A stretch of DNA of 64,000 bases from CAVTWH01 sp963850915 (GCA_963850915.1 CAWKND010000004.1:930001-994000); one strand, 5' to 3'; numbered from the stretch's first letter, positions 40,679 to 49,682 are shown. A program made the numbers and translations. The notes: generated by a model from the letters alone, not told the origin.

Positions 40679-42091
40679 ATGTCCGCGCAGCCAGGCACCC
40701 CGGCCCGGGACGTCTGGGGGGCGCCGGGCGAGCCGGCCCGAGACTTCTGGGGGGCGCCGGGCGAGCCTGCCCGAGACTTCTGGGGGGCGCCGGGCGAGCC
40801 GGCCCGGTCTGCCGGCGAGCGGCGGCCCGGGGAGTCGTTCATCGAGCTGGGGCTCGCGCCGCCGCTGGAGGAGGACACCCCACCACCCGGCCGACCCCAT
40901 CTGCCGGCCCGGCTGCTGCTGGTCGTCGTCGCCCTGCTGACCCTGGTACTCGCTGGCAGCGGGCTGCCGTCCGGGCCGGCGCTGCCCCGGCTGTTCACCG
41001 TGCCGGTCTCCGCCAACCCGCAGTACCTGCTCGACAACGGCTCGCTCTACCTGTTCAGCGGCGGGGCGGTGAGCAGCTACCGGCTATCCGACGGGCGGCT
41101 GCGCTGGCGTACCCCGATCGACGATTCCATCGACTGGTTCACCTCGGCGCCCGCTACCCGCAGCCTGATCGCGAACTTCAACGACGGCGGGAACTCCGAC
41201 ACCGCCGTGTTCGACATGGACACCGGGGCACTGCGCTGGCGCCGTAACAACGTATCCGGACAGGCACTGACCACCGGCGACAGCATCATCCTGTACGACG
41301 CCGGCCCGACCGATCCGGACCAGCCGGTGACCGTGACGGCGGTGGCGCTACGTAGCGGCGAGGAGCGCTGGCGGCGTGTCCTGCCCAACCGCGACAGCCA
41401 ACTGGTCGTCCCGGCTACGCCCGGTACGCCGAGCAGCGCGCTGGTGGTGGCGGACGACTTCAGCGTCCTGCGGATCGATCTGGCCACCGGCGCCACGCTC
41501 GGCCGGGTGTCGCTCCCCGCCGAGCTGCCCGAGTTGGCGGCCGCCACGGTGCGCTACAACTCGGGGCTGGTCGGTAACGTGCTGATGGTCAGCGCGGTCA
41601 CCGCTGTCGGGCCACGGGTCTTCGGTTTCGACGCGCAGACGCTCCAACTCCGGTGGAGCACAACGATTCCCGCGCTCACCCAGTACGCCGGCGACTGCGG
41701 TGCGGTGATCTGCATGTACGGCGACGGCGGTACCACCCTGCTCTCGCCGGCCACCGGTGCGGTACTCGCCACCGGCAACTGGCAGTATGCCGTCACGCTG
41801 CCGGACGGCCGGCTGCTGGCCCAGTCGGAGACCGTGGTGGTGGTCGACGGCCAGCTGCACCCGTTGATACCGCTGGGCCTGTGGCAGGTGATCGCCACCG
41901 CCCCGATCACGCTGCTGGCCCGGCCGGGGCGCGATCCGGGGGACACCTGGATCGGGCTGCTCGACCGGGGCGGCGCGGCGGTACGCCCGATGGCGGCGCT
42001 GCACCTGGGCGTGGTCGACTCCTGCGGTACCGACGGCAGTTTCCTGGTCTGCCGGGCCAGCGCGGGCCTGGTCGTGTTCCGGCTGCCCTGA
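40679..42091 (+). CDS. Membrane-anchored PQQ-type beta-propeller protein, copy 2
   Basis: A 470-residue paralogue of the preceding protein. It differs by an N-terminal extension with three 11-residue repeats (R-D-F/V-W-G-A-P-G-E-P-A). The shared cytosolic motif F-I-E-L-G-L-A-P-P-L, the membrane helix (about 79-100) and the propeller blades (L-R-W-R-T-P, L-R-W-R-R-N, E-R-W-R-R) follow. The Cys pairs near A-G-D-C-G-A-V-I-C-M-Y and the C-terminal S-C-G-T-D ... V-C-R-A match those of copy 1. The two are tandem duplicates that have diverged. A two-component system follows on the same strand after 61 bases. The function is unknown. Confidence 0.75.
   Translation: MSAQPGTPARDVWGAPGEPARDFWGAPGEPARDFWGAPGEPARSAGERRPGESFIELGLAPPLEEDTPPPGRPHLPARLLLVVVALLTLVLAGSGLPSGPALPRLFTVPVSANPQYLLDNGSLYLFSGGAVSSYRLSDGRLRWRTPIDDSIDWFTSAPATRSLIANFNDGGNSDTAVFDMDTGALRWRRNNVSGQALTTGDSIILYDAGPTDPDQPVTVTAVALRSGEERWRRVLPNRDSQLVVPATPGTPSSALVVADDFSVLRIDLATGATLGRVSLPAELPELAAATVRYNSGLVGNVLMVSAVTAVGPRVFGFDAQTLQLRWSTTIPALTQYAGDCGAVICMYGDGGTTLLSPATGAVLATGNWQYAVTLPDGRLLAQSETVVVVDGQLHPLIPLGLWQVIATAPITLLARPGRDPGDTWIGLLDRGGAAVRPMAALHLGVVDSCGTDGSFLVCRASAGLVVFRLP
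40706..40804 (+). repeat. Three in-frame 33-bp repeats
   Basis: Units 40706-40738, 40739-40771 and 40772-40804 encode R-D-V/F-W-G-A-P-G-E-P-A. Units 2 and 3 differ at one or two silent bases. Confidence 0.95.
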
Positions 42092-42139
42092 GCCGCGCTT
42101 TCCGGCCTCCGCCGGGGCGGAGATGGTGCGCGGCGGCGC

Positions 42140-42145
42140 TAGGTT
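42140..42145 (+). promoter_or_regulatory. Candidate -10 box (TAGGTT) for the two-component operon
   Basis: Seven bases before ATG 42153, without a Shine-Dalgarno sequence. Confidence 0.45.
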
Positions 42146-42152
42146 GGTCGGC

Positions 42153-42815
42153 ATGCGGGTACTGGTGGTGGAGGACGAGCGGGCGCTGGCCGACGCGATC
42201 GTCCGGGGACTGCGGCGCGAGGGCATGGCGGTGGACGTGGCCTACGACGGCGGCGCCGGGCACGAGATGGCCTTCGTGACGCGGTACGACGTGCTGGTCC
42301 TGGACCGCGACCTGCCCGGTGTCTCGGGTGACCAGATCTGCGCCGACCTGGTGCGCTCGGGGGCGCTGACCCGGGTACTCATGCTCACCGCCAGTGGCAC
42401 CGTCGCCGACCGGGTCGAGGGGCTGGGCCTGGGCGCCGACGACTACCTGGCCAAGCCGTTCGCGTTCGAGGAGCTGGTGGCCCGGGTACGCGCGCTGGGC
42501 CGGCGGGCCACCCCGATCGCCCCGCCCGTCCTGTCCCACCTGGACGTCCGGCTGGACCAGGCCAAGCGGGTGGCCACCCGGGCCGGCGGCGTACTCGACC
42601 TGACCCGCAAGGAGTTCGGCATCCTGGAGGAGCTGCTGAAGGCGGACGGCGCCGTGGTCTCCAGCGAGGAGCTGTTGGAGCGGGTCTGGGACGCCAACAC
42701 CGACCCGTTCACCACCACCGTCCGGGTGACCGTGATGACGCTGCGCAAGAAGCTCGGCGACCCGCCGCTGATCGAGACGGTGGTCGGCTCGGGGTACCGG
42801 CTGGTGACCCCGTGA
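42153..42815 (+). CDS. OmpR-family response regulator
   Basis: A 220-residue two-domain regulator. The receiver domain (1-115) has the acidic pair in V-V-E-D-E, phospho-acceptor D51 in V-L-V-L-D-R-D-L-P-G, T in M-L-T-A, and K in L-A-K-P-F. A winged-helix DNA-binding domain follows (about 125-218) with L-T-R-K-E-F-G-I-L-E-E-L and the recognition wing V-V-G-S-G-Y-R-L-V-T-P. It should be phosphorylated by the histidine kinase encoded next, whose GTG overlaps its stop (GTGA). Target genes are unknown; the adjacent propeller genes are candidates by position only. Confidence 0.92.
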   Translation: MRVLVVEDERALADAIVRGLRREGMAVDVAYDGGAGHEMAFVTRYDVLVLDRDLPGVSGDQICADLVRSGALTRVLMLTASGTVADRVEGLGLGADDYLAKPFAFEELVARVRALGRRATPIAPPVLSHLDVRLDQAKRVATRAGGVLDLTRKEFGILEELLKADGAVVSSEELLERVWDANTDPFTTTVRVTVMTLRKKLGDPPLIETVVGSGYRLVTP

Positions 42816-43933
42816 CCGTCTACGACGCCCGGCCGGCCCGCCGGGTCCTCCGGCCTACCCTGCGGCTGCGGCTGACCCTGCTCAACGCCGTCCTGCTGGT
42901 CAGTACGGCACTGATCTTCGTACTGCTGGCGTACCTGTTGCTGCGCAGCGCACTGGACGCGGGGATGCGCTCGGAGCTGCTGCTGCGCGGGCTGATCGCG
43001 GTACTGGCCGTTGGCGTACTCGGGGTGCTCGGTGGCTACCTGCTGGCCGGCCGGGCGCTGCGGCCGCTGCACCAGGTGACCGCCGCCGCCCGGCACCTGT
43101 CCGGCGAGACGCTCGACCAGCGGCTGCACTACGTCGGCGCGGACGACGAGGTGGCCGAGTTGGCGGGTACCTTCGACGCCATGCTCGACCGGCTGGCCGA
43201 GGCGTTCGAGACGCAGAAACGCTTTGTCGCCAACGCTTCGCACGAGCTGCGTACGCCACTGGCGGTGATGCGTACCGAGATCGACGTGACGCTCTCCGAC
43301 CCGGACGCCGACGTGGAGGAGTACCGGCGGATGGCCCGGGTGGTCCGGGACGCGTCCGAGCGGGCCAACTCGCTGGTGGAGTCGCTGCTGGTACTCGCCC
43401 GCTCGGAGGCGCAGGCCGGTCGTCGGCTGGTACGCAAGGAGCAGGCGGACCTCTCCACCGGGGTAACCGTTGCGCTGTCGGCGATCCGGCGCGAAGCCCA
43501 GCGGCTGAGCCTGGAGATCAACACCGATCTGGAGCCGGCTCCTGTGGTTGGCGACCCGAGCCTGCTGGACCGCTTGGCGGGCAACCTGATCGAGAACGCG
43601 GTGCGGTACAACCACATGGGCGGGCGGCTCTGGGTGAGTACCCGGGCGGATCCGCAGCACGCCACGCTCGTGGTCGGGAACACCGGCTTCGAGATCGAGC
43701 AGGCCGACGTACCCGGGCTGTTCGAGGCGTTCCGCCGGGGTGGCCGGGAGCGTACCGGCTCGCGCGGCTCGGGACTCGGCCTGTCCATCGTGCGCGCTGT
43801 CTGCGAGGCGCACCGGGGCAGTGTGGTCGCCGTGGCACTGCCCGGTGGCGGGCTGGAGGTCACCGTCACCCTGCCGGCCGCGGCCACCACGCCGGTGGTG
43901 GCCGGGCTGGCGACGGTACCCCGGACGGGTTGA
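42812..43933 (+). CDS. Sensor histidine kinase with minimal extracytoplasmic loop
   Basis: A 373-residue membrane kinase. Two helices (about residues 22-46 and 60-82) enclose only about a dozen loop residues. HAMP (about 83-135), the H-box F-V-A-N-A-S-H-E-L-R-T-P-L with H144, and the catalytic domain with the N-box L-I-E-N-A-V-R-Y-N and G-box G-S-G-L-G-L-S-I-V-R follow. With almost no outside domain it probably senses within the membrane or through a partner protein. GTG 42812 overlaps the regulator stop. A strong hairpin terminates the operon. Confidence 0.92.
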   Translation: MTVYDARPARRVLRPTLRLRLTLLNAVLLVSTALIFVLLAYLLLRSALDAGMRSELLLRGLIAVLAVGVLGVLGGYLLAGRALRPLHQVTAAARHLSGETLDQRLHYVGADDEVAELAGTFDAMLDRLAEAFETQKRFVANASHELRTPLAVMRTEIDVTLSDPDADVEEYRRMARVVRDASERANSLVESLLVLARSEAQAGRRLVRKEQADLSTGVTVALSAIRREAQRLSLEINTDLEPAPVVGDPSLLDRLAGNLIENAVRYNHMGGRLWVSTRADPQHATLVVGNTGFEIEQADVPGLFEAFRRGGRERTGSRGSGLGLSIVRAVCEAHRGSVVAVALPGGGLEVTVTLPAAATTPVVAGLATVPRTG

Positions 43934-43947
43934 GCTTTGGAAAACGA

Positions 43948-43982
43948 CGCGGCGCCGCACCGGGCAACGGTGCGGCGCCGCG
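43948..43982. terminator. Perfect 14-bp hairpin between converging genes
   Basis: Arms 43948-43961 and 43969-43982 pair exactly around GGGCAAC. It follows the kinase (+) and precedes the end of the fadB-like gene (-). Confidence 0.75.
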
Positions 43983-43997
43983 TGTGTGTGGTTCGAA

Positions 43998-46070
43998 CTA
44001 GGCGGGCACGCTGGCCAATCCGGCCGGCAGGAAGCGGGCGCCGGTGATCTTCTCGGAGACGCCCTCCCGGTCCAGATATGGCGTCACGCCACCGTTGTAG
44101 AGCGGCCAGCCGGCGCCGAGGATCATGCACAGGTCGATGTCCTGCGCCTCGGCCACGACGCCCTCGTCGAGCATCAGCCGGATCTCGGTGGCGAGCGCGG
44201 CCAGTGCTTGCGCGCGTACCTCCTCGGCCGTCAGCGGCGCGTCGCCGAAGACCAGGGTGGCCGCCACCGACTCGTCGATCTCGCCGTCCCGGTCGGTCAA
44301 CGGCTTGCCGGCCGCCACGATCCGGCCCAGGTTCGCGCTGACCGCGAAGCGCTCCGGGAACGCCTCGTGCAGCGTCTCGGCCACGTGCTTGGCGACCGCC
44401 GGGCCGACCATGGTGAGCAGCGGCAGCGGGCGCATCGGCAGGCCGAGCGGGTCGAGCGCCTCGTTCGCCACGGCCAGCGGAGTACCCGCGTCGACGGCCG
44501 CGAAGACGGCGCCGAGGAACCGGGTGAGCAGCCGGTTGACCACGAACGACGGGGCGTCCCTGACCAGTACGCAGGACTTGCGCAGCTGCTTGCCGACGGC
44601 GAACGCGGTGGCCAGCGTGGCGTCGTCGGTCTTGCCGGCCCGGATGATCTCGACCAGCGGCATGATCGCCACCGGGTTGAAGAAGTGGAAGCCGACCACC
44701 CGCTCCGGGTGCGCCAGCTCCTCGGCCATCGCGGTCACCGAGAGCGAGGAGGTGTTGGTGGCCAGTACGCACTCCGGGCTGACGATCTTCTCGACCTCGG
44801 CCCAGACCTGCTTCTTGACGCCCAGCTCCTCGAAGACCGCCTCGATCACCAGTTCGGCGTCGGCGAACGCGGACTTGTCGACATCTCCGGTCACCAAACC
44901 CTTGTAGAACAGCGCCTTGCCGGAGTCCAGGCGCCCCTTGGCAACCAGCTTGTCGATCTCGCCGTGTACGTACCCGACGCCCTTGTCGACGCGGGACTGG
45001 TCGAGGTCGGTGAGCACCACCGGTACCTCCAGCCGGCGCGCGAACAGCAGCGCGATCTGACCCGCCATCAGCCCGGCACCGACGATGCCCACCTTCGTCA
45101 CGTCCCGCGCCAGGGCCGCCGACGGGGCACCCACGGGGCGCTTGGCCCGCCGCTGCACCAGATCGAAGCCGTAGAGCGACGCCCGGGCCGAGTCGGTCAT
45201 GATGAGGTCGGCCAGCGCCTCCTCCTCGGCGGCGATGCCCTCGTCGTACGAAGCGGTCTTGGCCAGCCGCAACAGTTTCAGCGCGCGGTAGGGTGCCGGG
45301 GCGGCACCGTGGATCTTCTCGTCCAGCTGCTGCTTGGCGAAGCCGGTGACCGCGTCCCACATCTCGCTGCGGTCCACCTCCTGGCGCTCGACGCTCGTCT
45401 GTCCACTTGCGACAGACGCGGCCCAGGCGAGGGAGGACTCCAGGAAGTCGGCCGCCTCGAAGAGCGCGTCGGCGACCCCGAGTTCGAGGGCCTGCGCCGG
45501 CTTAAGTGTCTTTTGGGTAAGAGGGTTCTGGATGATGATCTGGGCTGCGTTGATCACGCCGACCAGGTTCGGCAGCAGCTGGGTACCGCCCCAGCCGGGG
45601 ACGATGCCCAGCGACACCTCGGGTAGTGCGAGGGCGGCTGCCCCGCTGGAGACGGTGCGGTAGTGGCAGTGCAGGGCCAACTCCAGCCCGCCGCCGAGTG
45701 CCGCACCGTTGACGAAGGCGAACGTGGGTACGCCTGAATCCTTCAACCGCCGGTAAACGCGGTGGCCGAGCCGGCCGATCTCCAGCGCCTGCTCGCGCTC
45801 GCTGATCAGCGGGATGCCGGTGATGTCGGCGCCCACGCAGAAGATGTACGGCTTGCCGGTGACCGCGACGAACGCCGGGTCGGCGGCGAAAGCGTTGTCC
45901 AGTGCGGCGTCCAGGCTGGCCAGCCCGCCCGGACCCATGGACGACGGCTTGGTGTGGTCGAAGCCGTTGTCCAGCGTGATGAGCGCGGCCTTCTTCGCCA
46001 GGCCCGGTACATCCACCAGGCGCAGCAGCGCACTTGTCACGACCTCGTTCGGGAACTCGGGGGCGCTCAC
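43998..46070 (-). CDS. fadB: Fatty-acid oxidation multifunctional protein: enoyl-CoA hydratase / 3-hydroxyacyl-CoA dehydrogenase
   Basis: A 690-residue beta-oxidation enzyme. The N-terminal crotonase domain has its CoA-oxyanion loop in C-V-G-A-D-I-T-G and catalytic Glu residues in A-L-G-G-G-L-E-L-A-L-H and P-E-V-S-L-G-I-V-P-G. The dehydrogenase part starts at V-G-I-V-G-A-G-L-M-A-G-Q-I (about residue 335), with the catalytic His-Glu pair around H-F-F-N-P-V-A-I-M-P-L-V-E. It acts with the thiolase encoded immediately before it; the GTG at 46070 overlaps the thiolase stop (GTGA). The two form the trifunctional complex that shortens acyl-CoA by two carbons. Confidence 0.93.
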   Translation of the reverse strand: MSAPEFPNEVVTSALLRLVDVPGLAKKAALITLDNGFDHTKPSSMGPGGLASLDAALDNAFAADPAFVAVTGKPYIFCVGADITGIPLISEREQALEIGRLGHRVYRRLKDSGVPTFAFVNGAALGGGLELALHCHYRTVSSGAAALALPEVSLGIVPGWGGTQLLPNLVGVINAAQIIIQNPLTQKTLKPAQALELGVADALFEAADFLESSLAWAASVASGQTSVERQEVDRSEMWDAVTGFAKQQLDEKIHGAAPAPYRALKLLRLAKTASYDEGIAAEEEALADLIMTDSARASLYGFDLVQRRAKRPVGAPSAALARDVTKVGIVGAGLMAGQIALLFARRLEVPVVLTDLDQSRVDKGVGYVHGEIDKLVAKGRLDSGKALFYKGLVTGDVDKSAFADAELVIEAVFEELGVKKQVWAEVEKIVSPECVLATNTSSLSVTAMAEELAHPERVVGFHFFNPVAIMPLVEIIRAGKTDDATLATAFAVGKQLRKSCVLVRDAPSFVVNRLLTRFLGAVFAAVDAGTPLAVANEALDPLGLPMRPLPLLTMVGPAVAKHVAETLHEAFPERFAVSANLGRIVAAGKPLTDRDGEIDESVAATLVFGDAPLTAEEVRAQALAALATEIRLMLDEGVVAEAQDIDLCMILGAGWPLYNGGVTPYLDREGVSEKITGARFLPAGLASVPA

Positions 46071-47290
46071 TTGTCTTCCTCCGTCGAGCTGGCGGACGCG
46101 GCCGCGCCGGTCCAGTGCGGGTTCTCCCAGATGACCGTGCCGCCCATGCCGATGCCGATGCACATGGCGGTCAGGCCGTACCGCACCTCGGGGTGCTCGG
46201 CGAAGTGCCGGGACAGCTGGGTCATCAGCCGTACCCCCGAACTGGCCAGCGGGTGGCCGATCGCGATGGCGCCGCCCCACGGGTTGACCCGCTCGTCGTC
46301 CTCGGCGATGCCGAAGTGGTCGAGGAAGGCCAGTACCTGCACGGCGAACGCCTCGTTCAGCTCGAACAGGCCGATGTCCCCGATGCTCAATCCGGCCAGC
46401 CGCAGGGCTTTCTCGGTCGACGGGATCGGGCCGATGCCCATCACCTCGGGCTCCACGCCGACGAAGCCGAAGGAGACCAGCCGCATGCCGATCGGCAGGC
46501 CCAGCTCGTTGGCCACGTCCTCGGCGGCGAGCAGGCAGGCCGTCGCGCCGTCGTTGAGGCCGGCCGCGTTGCCGGCGGTCACCTTGCCGTGCGGGCGGAA
46601 CGGGGTCTTCAGGGTGGCCAACTTCGCCAGGCTGGTGTCGCGCGGCGCCTCGTCCACGGAGGCCAGGCCCCAGCCGTTCTCCGGGTCGCGCAGGGCAATG
46701 GGTACCAGGTCGGGCTGCAGCTTGCCGTTGGCGTACGCCTTCGCCGTCTTCTGCTGGGAGGCCAGCCCGAAGGCGTCGGTACGCGCCTTGGTGATCGCCG
46801 GCGCCCGGTCGTGCAGGTTCTCCGCCGTCTTGCCCATCACCAGCGCGCTCGGGTCGACCAGCTTCTCGGTGAGGATGCGCGGATTGGGGTCGACGCCCTC
46901 GCCCATCGGGTGCCGCCCCATGTGCTCGACCCCACCGGCGATGGCCACGTCGTAGGCGCCCATGGCGATGCCGCCGGCCACGGTGGTCACCGCGGTCATC
47001 GCGCCCGCGCACATCCGGTCGATGGCATATCCGGGTACCGACTTGGGCAGCCCGGCCAGCAGCGCGGCGGTCCGCCCGATGGTCAGCCCCTGGTCACCGA
47101 TCTGGGTGGTGGCCGCGATCGCCACCTCGTCGACCCGCGCGGGCGGCAGGTTGGGGTTGCGCTTCAACAGCTCGCGGATGCAGCGGATGACGAGGTCGTC
47201 GGCGCGGGTGTTCGCGTACATGCCACCGGCTTTGCCGAAGGGGGTACGGACACCGTCAACGAAGACGACGTCGCGGACGGTACGGGGCAC
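46067..47290 (-). CDS. fadA: Acetyl-CoA C-acyltransferase (beta-ketothiolase)
   Basis: A 407-residue thiolase, cytosolic partner of the FadB-like protein. The nucleophilic Cys is in D-R-M-C-A-G-A-M-T-A-V (about residue 90), and the catalytic His is in A-I-G-H-P-L-A-S-S-G-V-R. The final Cys is in M-C-I-G-I-G-M-G-G-T. The product starts P-R-T-V-R-D-V-V-F-V-D-G-V-R-T-P-F-G from GTG 47290, with GGGAGG upstream. fadA-fadB order and overlap indicate one operon. No acyl-CoA dehydrogenase or regulator is adjacent. Confidence 0.95.
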   Translation of the reverse strand: MPRTVRDVVFVDGVRTPFGKAGGMYANTRADDLVIRCIRELLKRNPNLPPARVDEVAIAATTQIGDQGLTIGRTAALLAGLPKSVPGYAIDRMCAGAMTAVTTVAGGIAMGAYDVAIAGGVEHMGRHPMGEGVDPNPRILTEKLVDPSALVMGKTAENLHDRAPAITKARTDAFGLASQQKTAKAYANGKLQPDLVPIALRDPENGWGLASVDEAPRDTSLAKLATLKTPFRPHGKVTAGNAAGLNDGATACLLAAEDVANELGLPIGMRLVSFGFVGVEPEVMGIGPIPSTEKALRLAGLSIGDIGLFELNEAFAVQVLAFLDHFGIAEDDERVNPWGGAIAIGHPLASSGVRLMTQLSRHFAEHPEVRYGLTAMCIGIGMGGTVIWENPHWTGAAASASSTEEDK

Positions 47291-47342
47291 GGGAAAGCCT
47301 CCCTGGTGAGACGTCTGTACCCCGATGCTACTCGCCAGTAAC

Positions 47343-47930
47343 TCAGCTCGTGGTGTGGGGCGCCCCACTCGGCGACGCCGGCTCGCCTGTCTTCGACAGC
47401 CCCCAGAATCCGAAAACCATCCGGATGTCGTACCCGTACCGCACCGCACCGGACTGCTCGGCGCCGCAGGCCAGGTGCACCACCGCGGCTGGCCGGTCCG
47501 GATAGCCGAAGACCAGGACGTACTGGTCTTCGGCCGCCATCAGGCAGACGTCCGAGGAGGAGTGGGGCTGGTCCGGAATGGCATTGAAATAGGCGACCAC
47601 CGCAGCCGGATCGTCGGCTGTCCGTGCCGGGCCGGTCAGCTGTACCTGCCCGTTCTCGAGGGAGGACAGCGGGTAGACGCACAGCAATGCCTGCGTCGGG
47701 TGTGCGGGGAGGAACGGGCCGGTCCGCGTCTGCGCACCCGGCCAACGGCCGAGGTCAAATGCTTGTGGACAGGTCGCCGCCGTCGGCGTGCCGCGCGACG
47801 GAACCTCGGGGCCGGCCGGCCCAGCGGTCGACGACCGGGCGCACCCGACCAGCATCGCCGCGAGGCAAGCCGCCACCGTGCCGATCAACACGCCGGCCCG
47901 TGCGCGGCGGTGTTCTGCGGTTCTCGCCAT
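47343..47930 (-). CDS. Putative lipoprotein
   Basis: A 195-residue exported protein. The N-terminus has arginines, a hydrophobic stretch (about residues 13-28) and a lipobox L-V-G-C, so Cys at about 30 should be lipidated. The mature part is soluble and contains further Cys (T-C-P-Q-A-F, L-L-C-V-Y, V-C-L-M, L-A-C-G), probably two disulfides. It resembles DUF3558-type lipoproteins in layout, but I am not sure. Start ATG 47930. It follows the fadA start closely on the same strand as the protease gene but is separated from the protease by a hairpin. Confidence 0.65.
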   Translation of the reverse strand: MARTAEHRRARAGVLIGTVAACLAAMLVGCARSSTAGPAGPEVPSRGTPTAATCPQAFDLGRWPGAQTRTGPFLPAHPTQALLCVYPLSSLENGQVQLTGPARTADDPAAVVAYFNAIPDQPHSSSDVCLMAAEDQYVLVFGYPDRPAAVVHLACGAEQSGAVRYGYDIRMVFGFWGLSKTGEPASPSGAPHTTS

Positions 47931-47954
47931 CGGTCAACCCCTCTGGTGTGCCGT

Positions 47955-47981
47955 CCTGAGCCAACGTGTGGTGGGCTCAGG
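47955..47981 (-). terminator. 8-bp hairpin after the serine protease gene
   Basis: CCTGAGCC (47955-47962) and GGCTCAGG (47974-47981) pair exactly around 11 bases, between the protease stop at 48013 and the lipoprotein start. Confidence 0.5.
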
Positions 47982-48012
47982 AGCCGACAGCTTAGTAAGC
48001 CGGCCGGTCATG

Positions 48013-49347
48013 TCAGTAGAGCGATCCGGTGGTGTTGGGGTAGACGTTGAACTCGCGGATAACATCGGCCCAGTCCTGAAACGCGAATTCCCCTCCGGAG
48101 CTACCGTCTGTTATTCCTTTCGCTCGAACGCCGTCACCGTCCAACGTGAACACCGGGCCGCCGCTGTCGCCGGGCTGGACCGCCGTGGTGCCGTTGATCT
48201 GTGTGCAGAAGATGAGACCCTTGACAATGTACCCGCAATCGCCGTCCGAATCGCGATGGCTGCAATCCACCCGCGCGTCGGAGCTGTAGCTCTGTTTGAT
48301 TCCGCAGACGGTCCCACTGGTAATGCCTGACTGGCAGACGAGTTCATTCGCTATCCAGTACCCCCAACTGTGTACGACCTTCGTGGTCGAGGTGGTGGGT
48401 GAACCGTCAAAGATCTTGTACCAGCCCGCGGCATTGTCGAGAAGCAGGTCGTACTGCCAGACGTCTTTGGCCACCGGGCCCATGTCGAAGAATGAGCCAC
48501 TGCCCCACTTTCCCTGGTACAGCTCGTCGCCCATGCTTGCGCAATGACCCGCGGTCAGTACCCAGCTGTGACTGTGGTCGGCACTGTGCACGCCGAAGCC
48601 GGTCGTACAGATGGCTTTCGCGTCGAGAGAGGTGCTACCCCAGGTTTCGAACCGATCGCCGCCATTCCAGGGCGGTGAGTCGCTGACACGACTGGAGTCG
48701 AGCGTTACCGGGTCGGTGGCCTGGGCGTACACCACCGGAACAGCAACCTTGGCCTGCTTCACGATGTCCACGATCGAGCGCAGCGGCGGTTGGCCGGCGC
48801 TCTGGCGCTTTGCCTCCAGCGCCCGGACTGAGGCGGCCGGCATCGTTCGGACTTCGAGATGACTGCCATCGTAGGGATAGGAGATGAGTTGAAGATCGCT
48901 CACCTCGACTGACGGATCCGCCTCGATGGATTCGGCCGCCGCGTGGAGTTCGGCCAGCGAGTACGTGGCGGCCACAACCTTGACCGACGCGCTTTTTCGG
49001 CCGGTCCTGATCGCGGACGTCATGCGGTCGGTGAGTTGGCCCTTCCAGTACAAGGTGATGCCGTTACCTTCGAATGCGAGGCCGGCGAACCCGTCGTCTG
49101 GGCTCGTTTCATGTTCTCCCGCGATCGCCTGTACGGCCGGCTGCATCGCTTCCTGTCGGCGCATGACGCCAAGCGTTGTGGGGTCGAGGTTGTCGGTGGA
49201 CCGAGGGTCGAAGACTCTCGTTGGCATGGGGGCGGCCGCTGCGGGAATGGCAGCCGGAAGGACGGCTAGTGTCGTTGCCAGGCCGGCGGTGAGGAATCCA
49301 CCGGCTAGTGCGCACAGGGTTTTCCGGCGGTACGAAATGGTGGCCAA
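48013..49347 (-). CDS. Secreted trypsin/chymotrypsin-fold serine protease
   Basis: A 444-residue preproprotein: signal peptide (about residues 1-40, ending P-A-A-A-A-P), a propeptide-like region, and a C-terminal S1 domain. The catalytic His is in V-L-T-A-G-H-C-A-S (about 270), Asp probably in W-Q-Y-D-L-L-L, and Ser in Q-P-G-D-S-G-G-P (about 395). Cys are paired around His (C-T-T-G ... H-C) and later (C-G-I, C-S-H, C-G-Y, C-T-Q). I prefer TTG 49347, because GGGGGAA lies 6 bases upstream; TTG 49365 is the next option. The local base composition is visibly less GC-rich than the neighbours. Confidence 0.8.
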   Translation of the reverse strand: MATISYRRKTLCALAGGFLTAGLATTLAVLPAAIPAAAAPMPTRVFDPRSTDNLDPTTLGVMRRQEAMQPAVQAIAGEHETSPDDGFAGLAFEGNGITLYWKGQLTDRMTSAIRTGRKSASVKVVAATYSLAELHAAAESIEADPSVEVSDLQLISYPYDGSHLEVRTMPAASVRALEAKRQSAGQPPLRSIVDIVKQAKVAVPVVYAQATDPVTLDSSRVSDSPPWNGGDRFETWGSTSLDAKAICTTGFGVHSADHSHSWVLTAGHCASMGDELYQGKWGSGSFFDMGPVAKDVWQYDLLLDNAAGWYKIFDGSPTTSTTKVVHSWGYWIANELVCQSGITSGTVCGIKQSYSSDARVDCSHRDSDGDCGYIVKGLIFCTQINGTTAVQPGDSGGPVFTLDGDGVRAKGITDGSSGGEFAFQDWADVIREFNVYPNTTGSLY

Positions 49348-49379
49348 CGTAGTTCCCCCGATCAATGTCTGAATCGAGA

Positions 49380-49385
49380 ATCATA
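49380..49385 (-). promoter_or_regulatory. Candidate -10 box (TATGAT) for the serine protease gene
   Basis: TATGAT on the minus strand would give a leader of about 27 bases before TTG 49347. I cannot see a clear -35. Confidence 0.4.
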
Positions 49386-49682
49386 CGGGCACCTGGGTGG
49401 TGCGGCGGCCGACAATAAGGGCTTATCGGAGAAAACCGACTTGCGTGTATGCGCAATTCGATCCCGCTGGACTTCCGTCACACATTCTGTCCGGCGATTG
49501 TTGTGCCGATCACGGATCGGTAAATCCTGGTCGCGCGCTGGTGCCCGGAGGATGTCCGGCCGCGACGAAGATTGTTGGAGTCTCGTCCACGTTTTGGTGT
49601 GCTGAGCGGCCACTTCCCCGGCAAGAGCGCCGGCACAACCTGCGCCCGCTGCACTCGCCCGGACCGCGGTACCGACCCGCAC

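Noticed and set aside
43983..44000. tRNA-like GGTTCGAAC after the kinase terminator
   Set aside because: The T-loop-like string stands alone; no acceptor or anticodon stem can be built around it.
43740..45626. A 628-codon plus-strand frame opposite fadB
   Set aside because: It is antisense to strongly conserved beta-oxidation motifs and has no recognisable domain.
48013..49650. Clear horizontal transfer of the protease region
   Set aside because: GC is lower, but GTAC is still frequent (about 10 per kb by eye) and no mobility gene or repeat borders it. It stays a possibility only.
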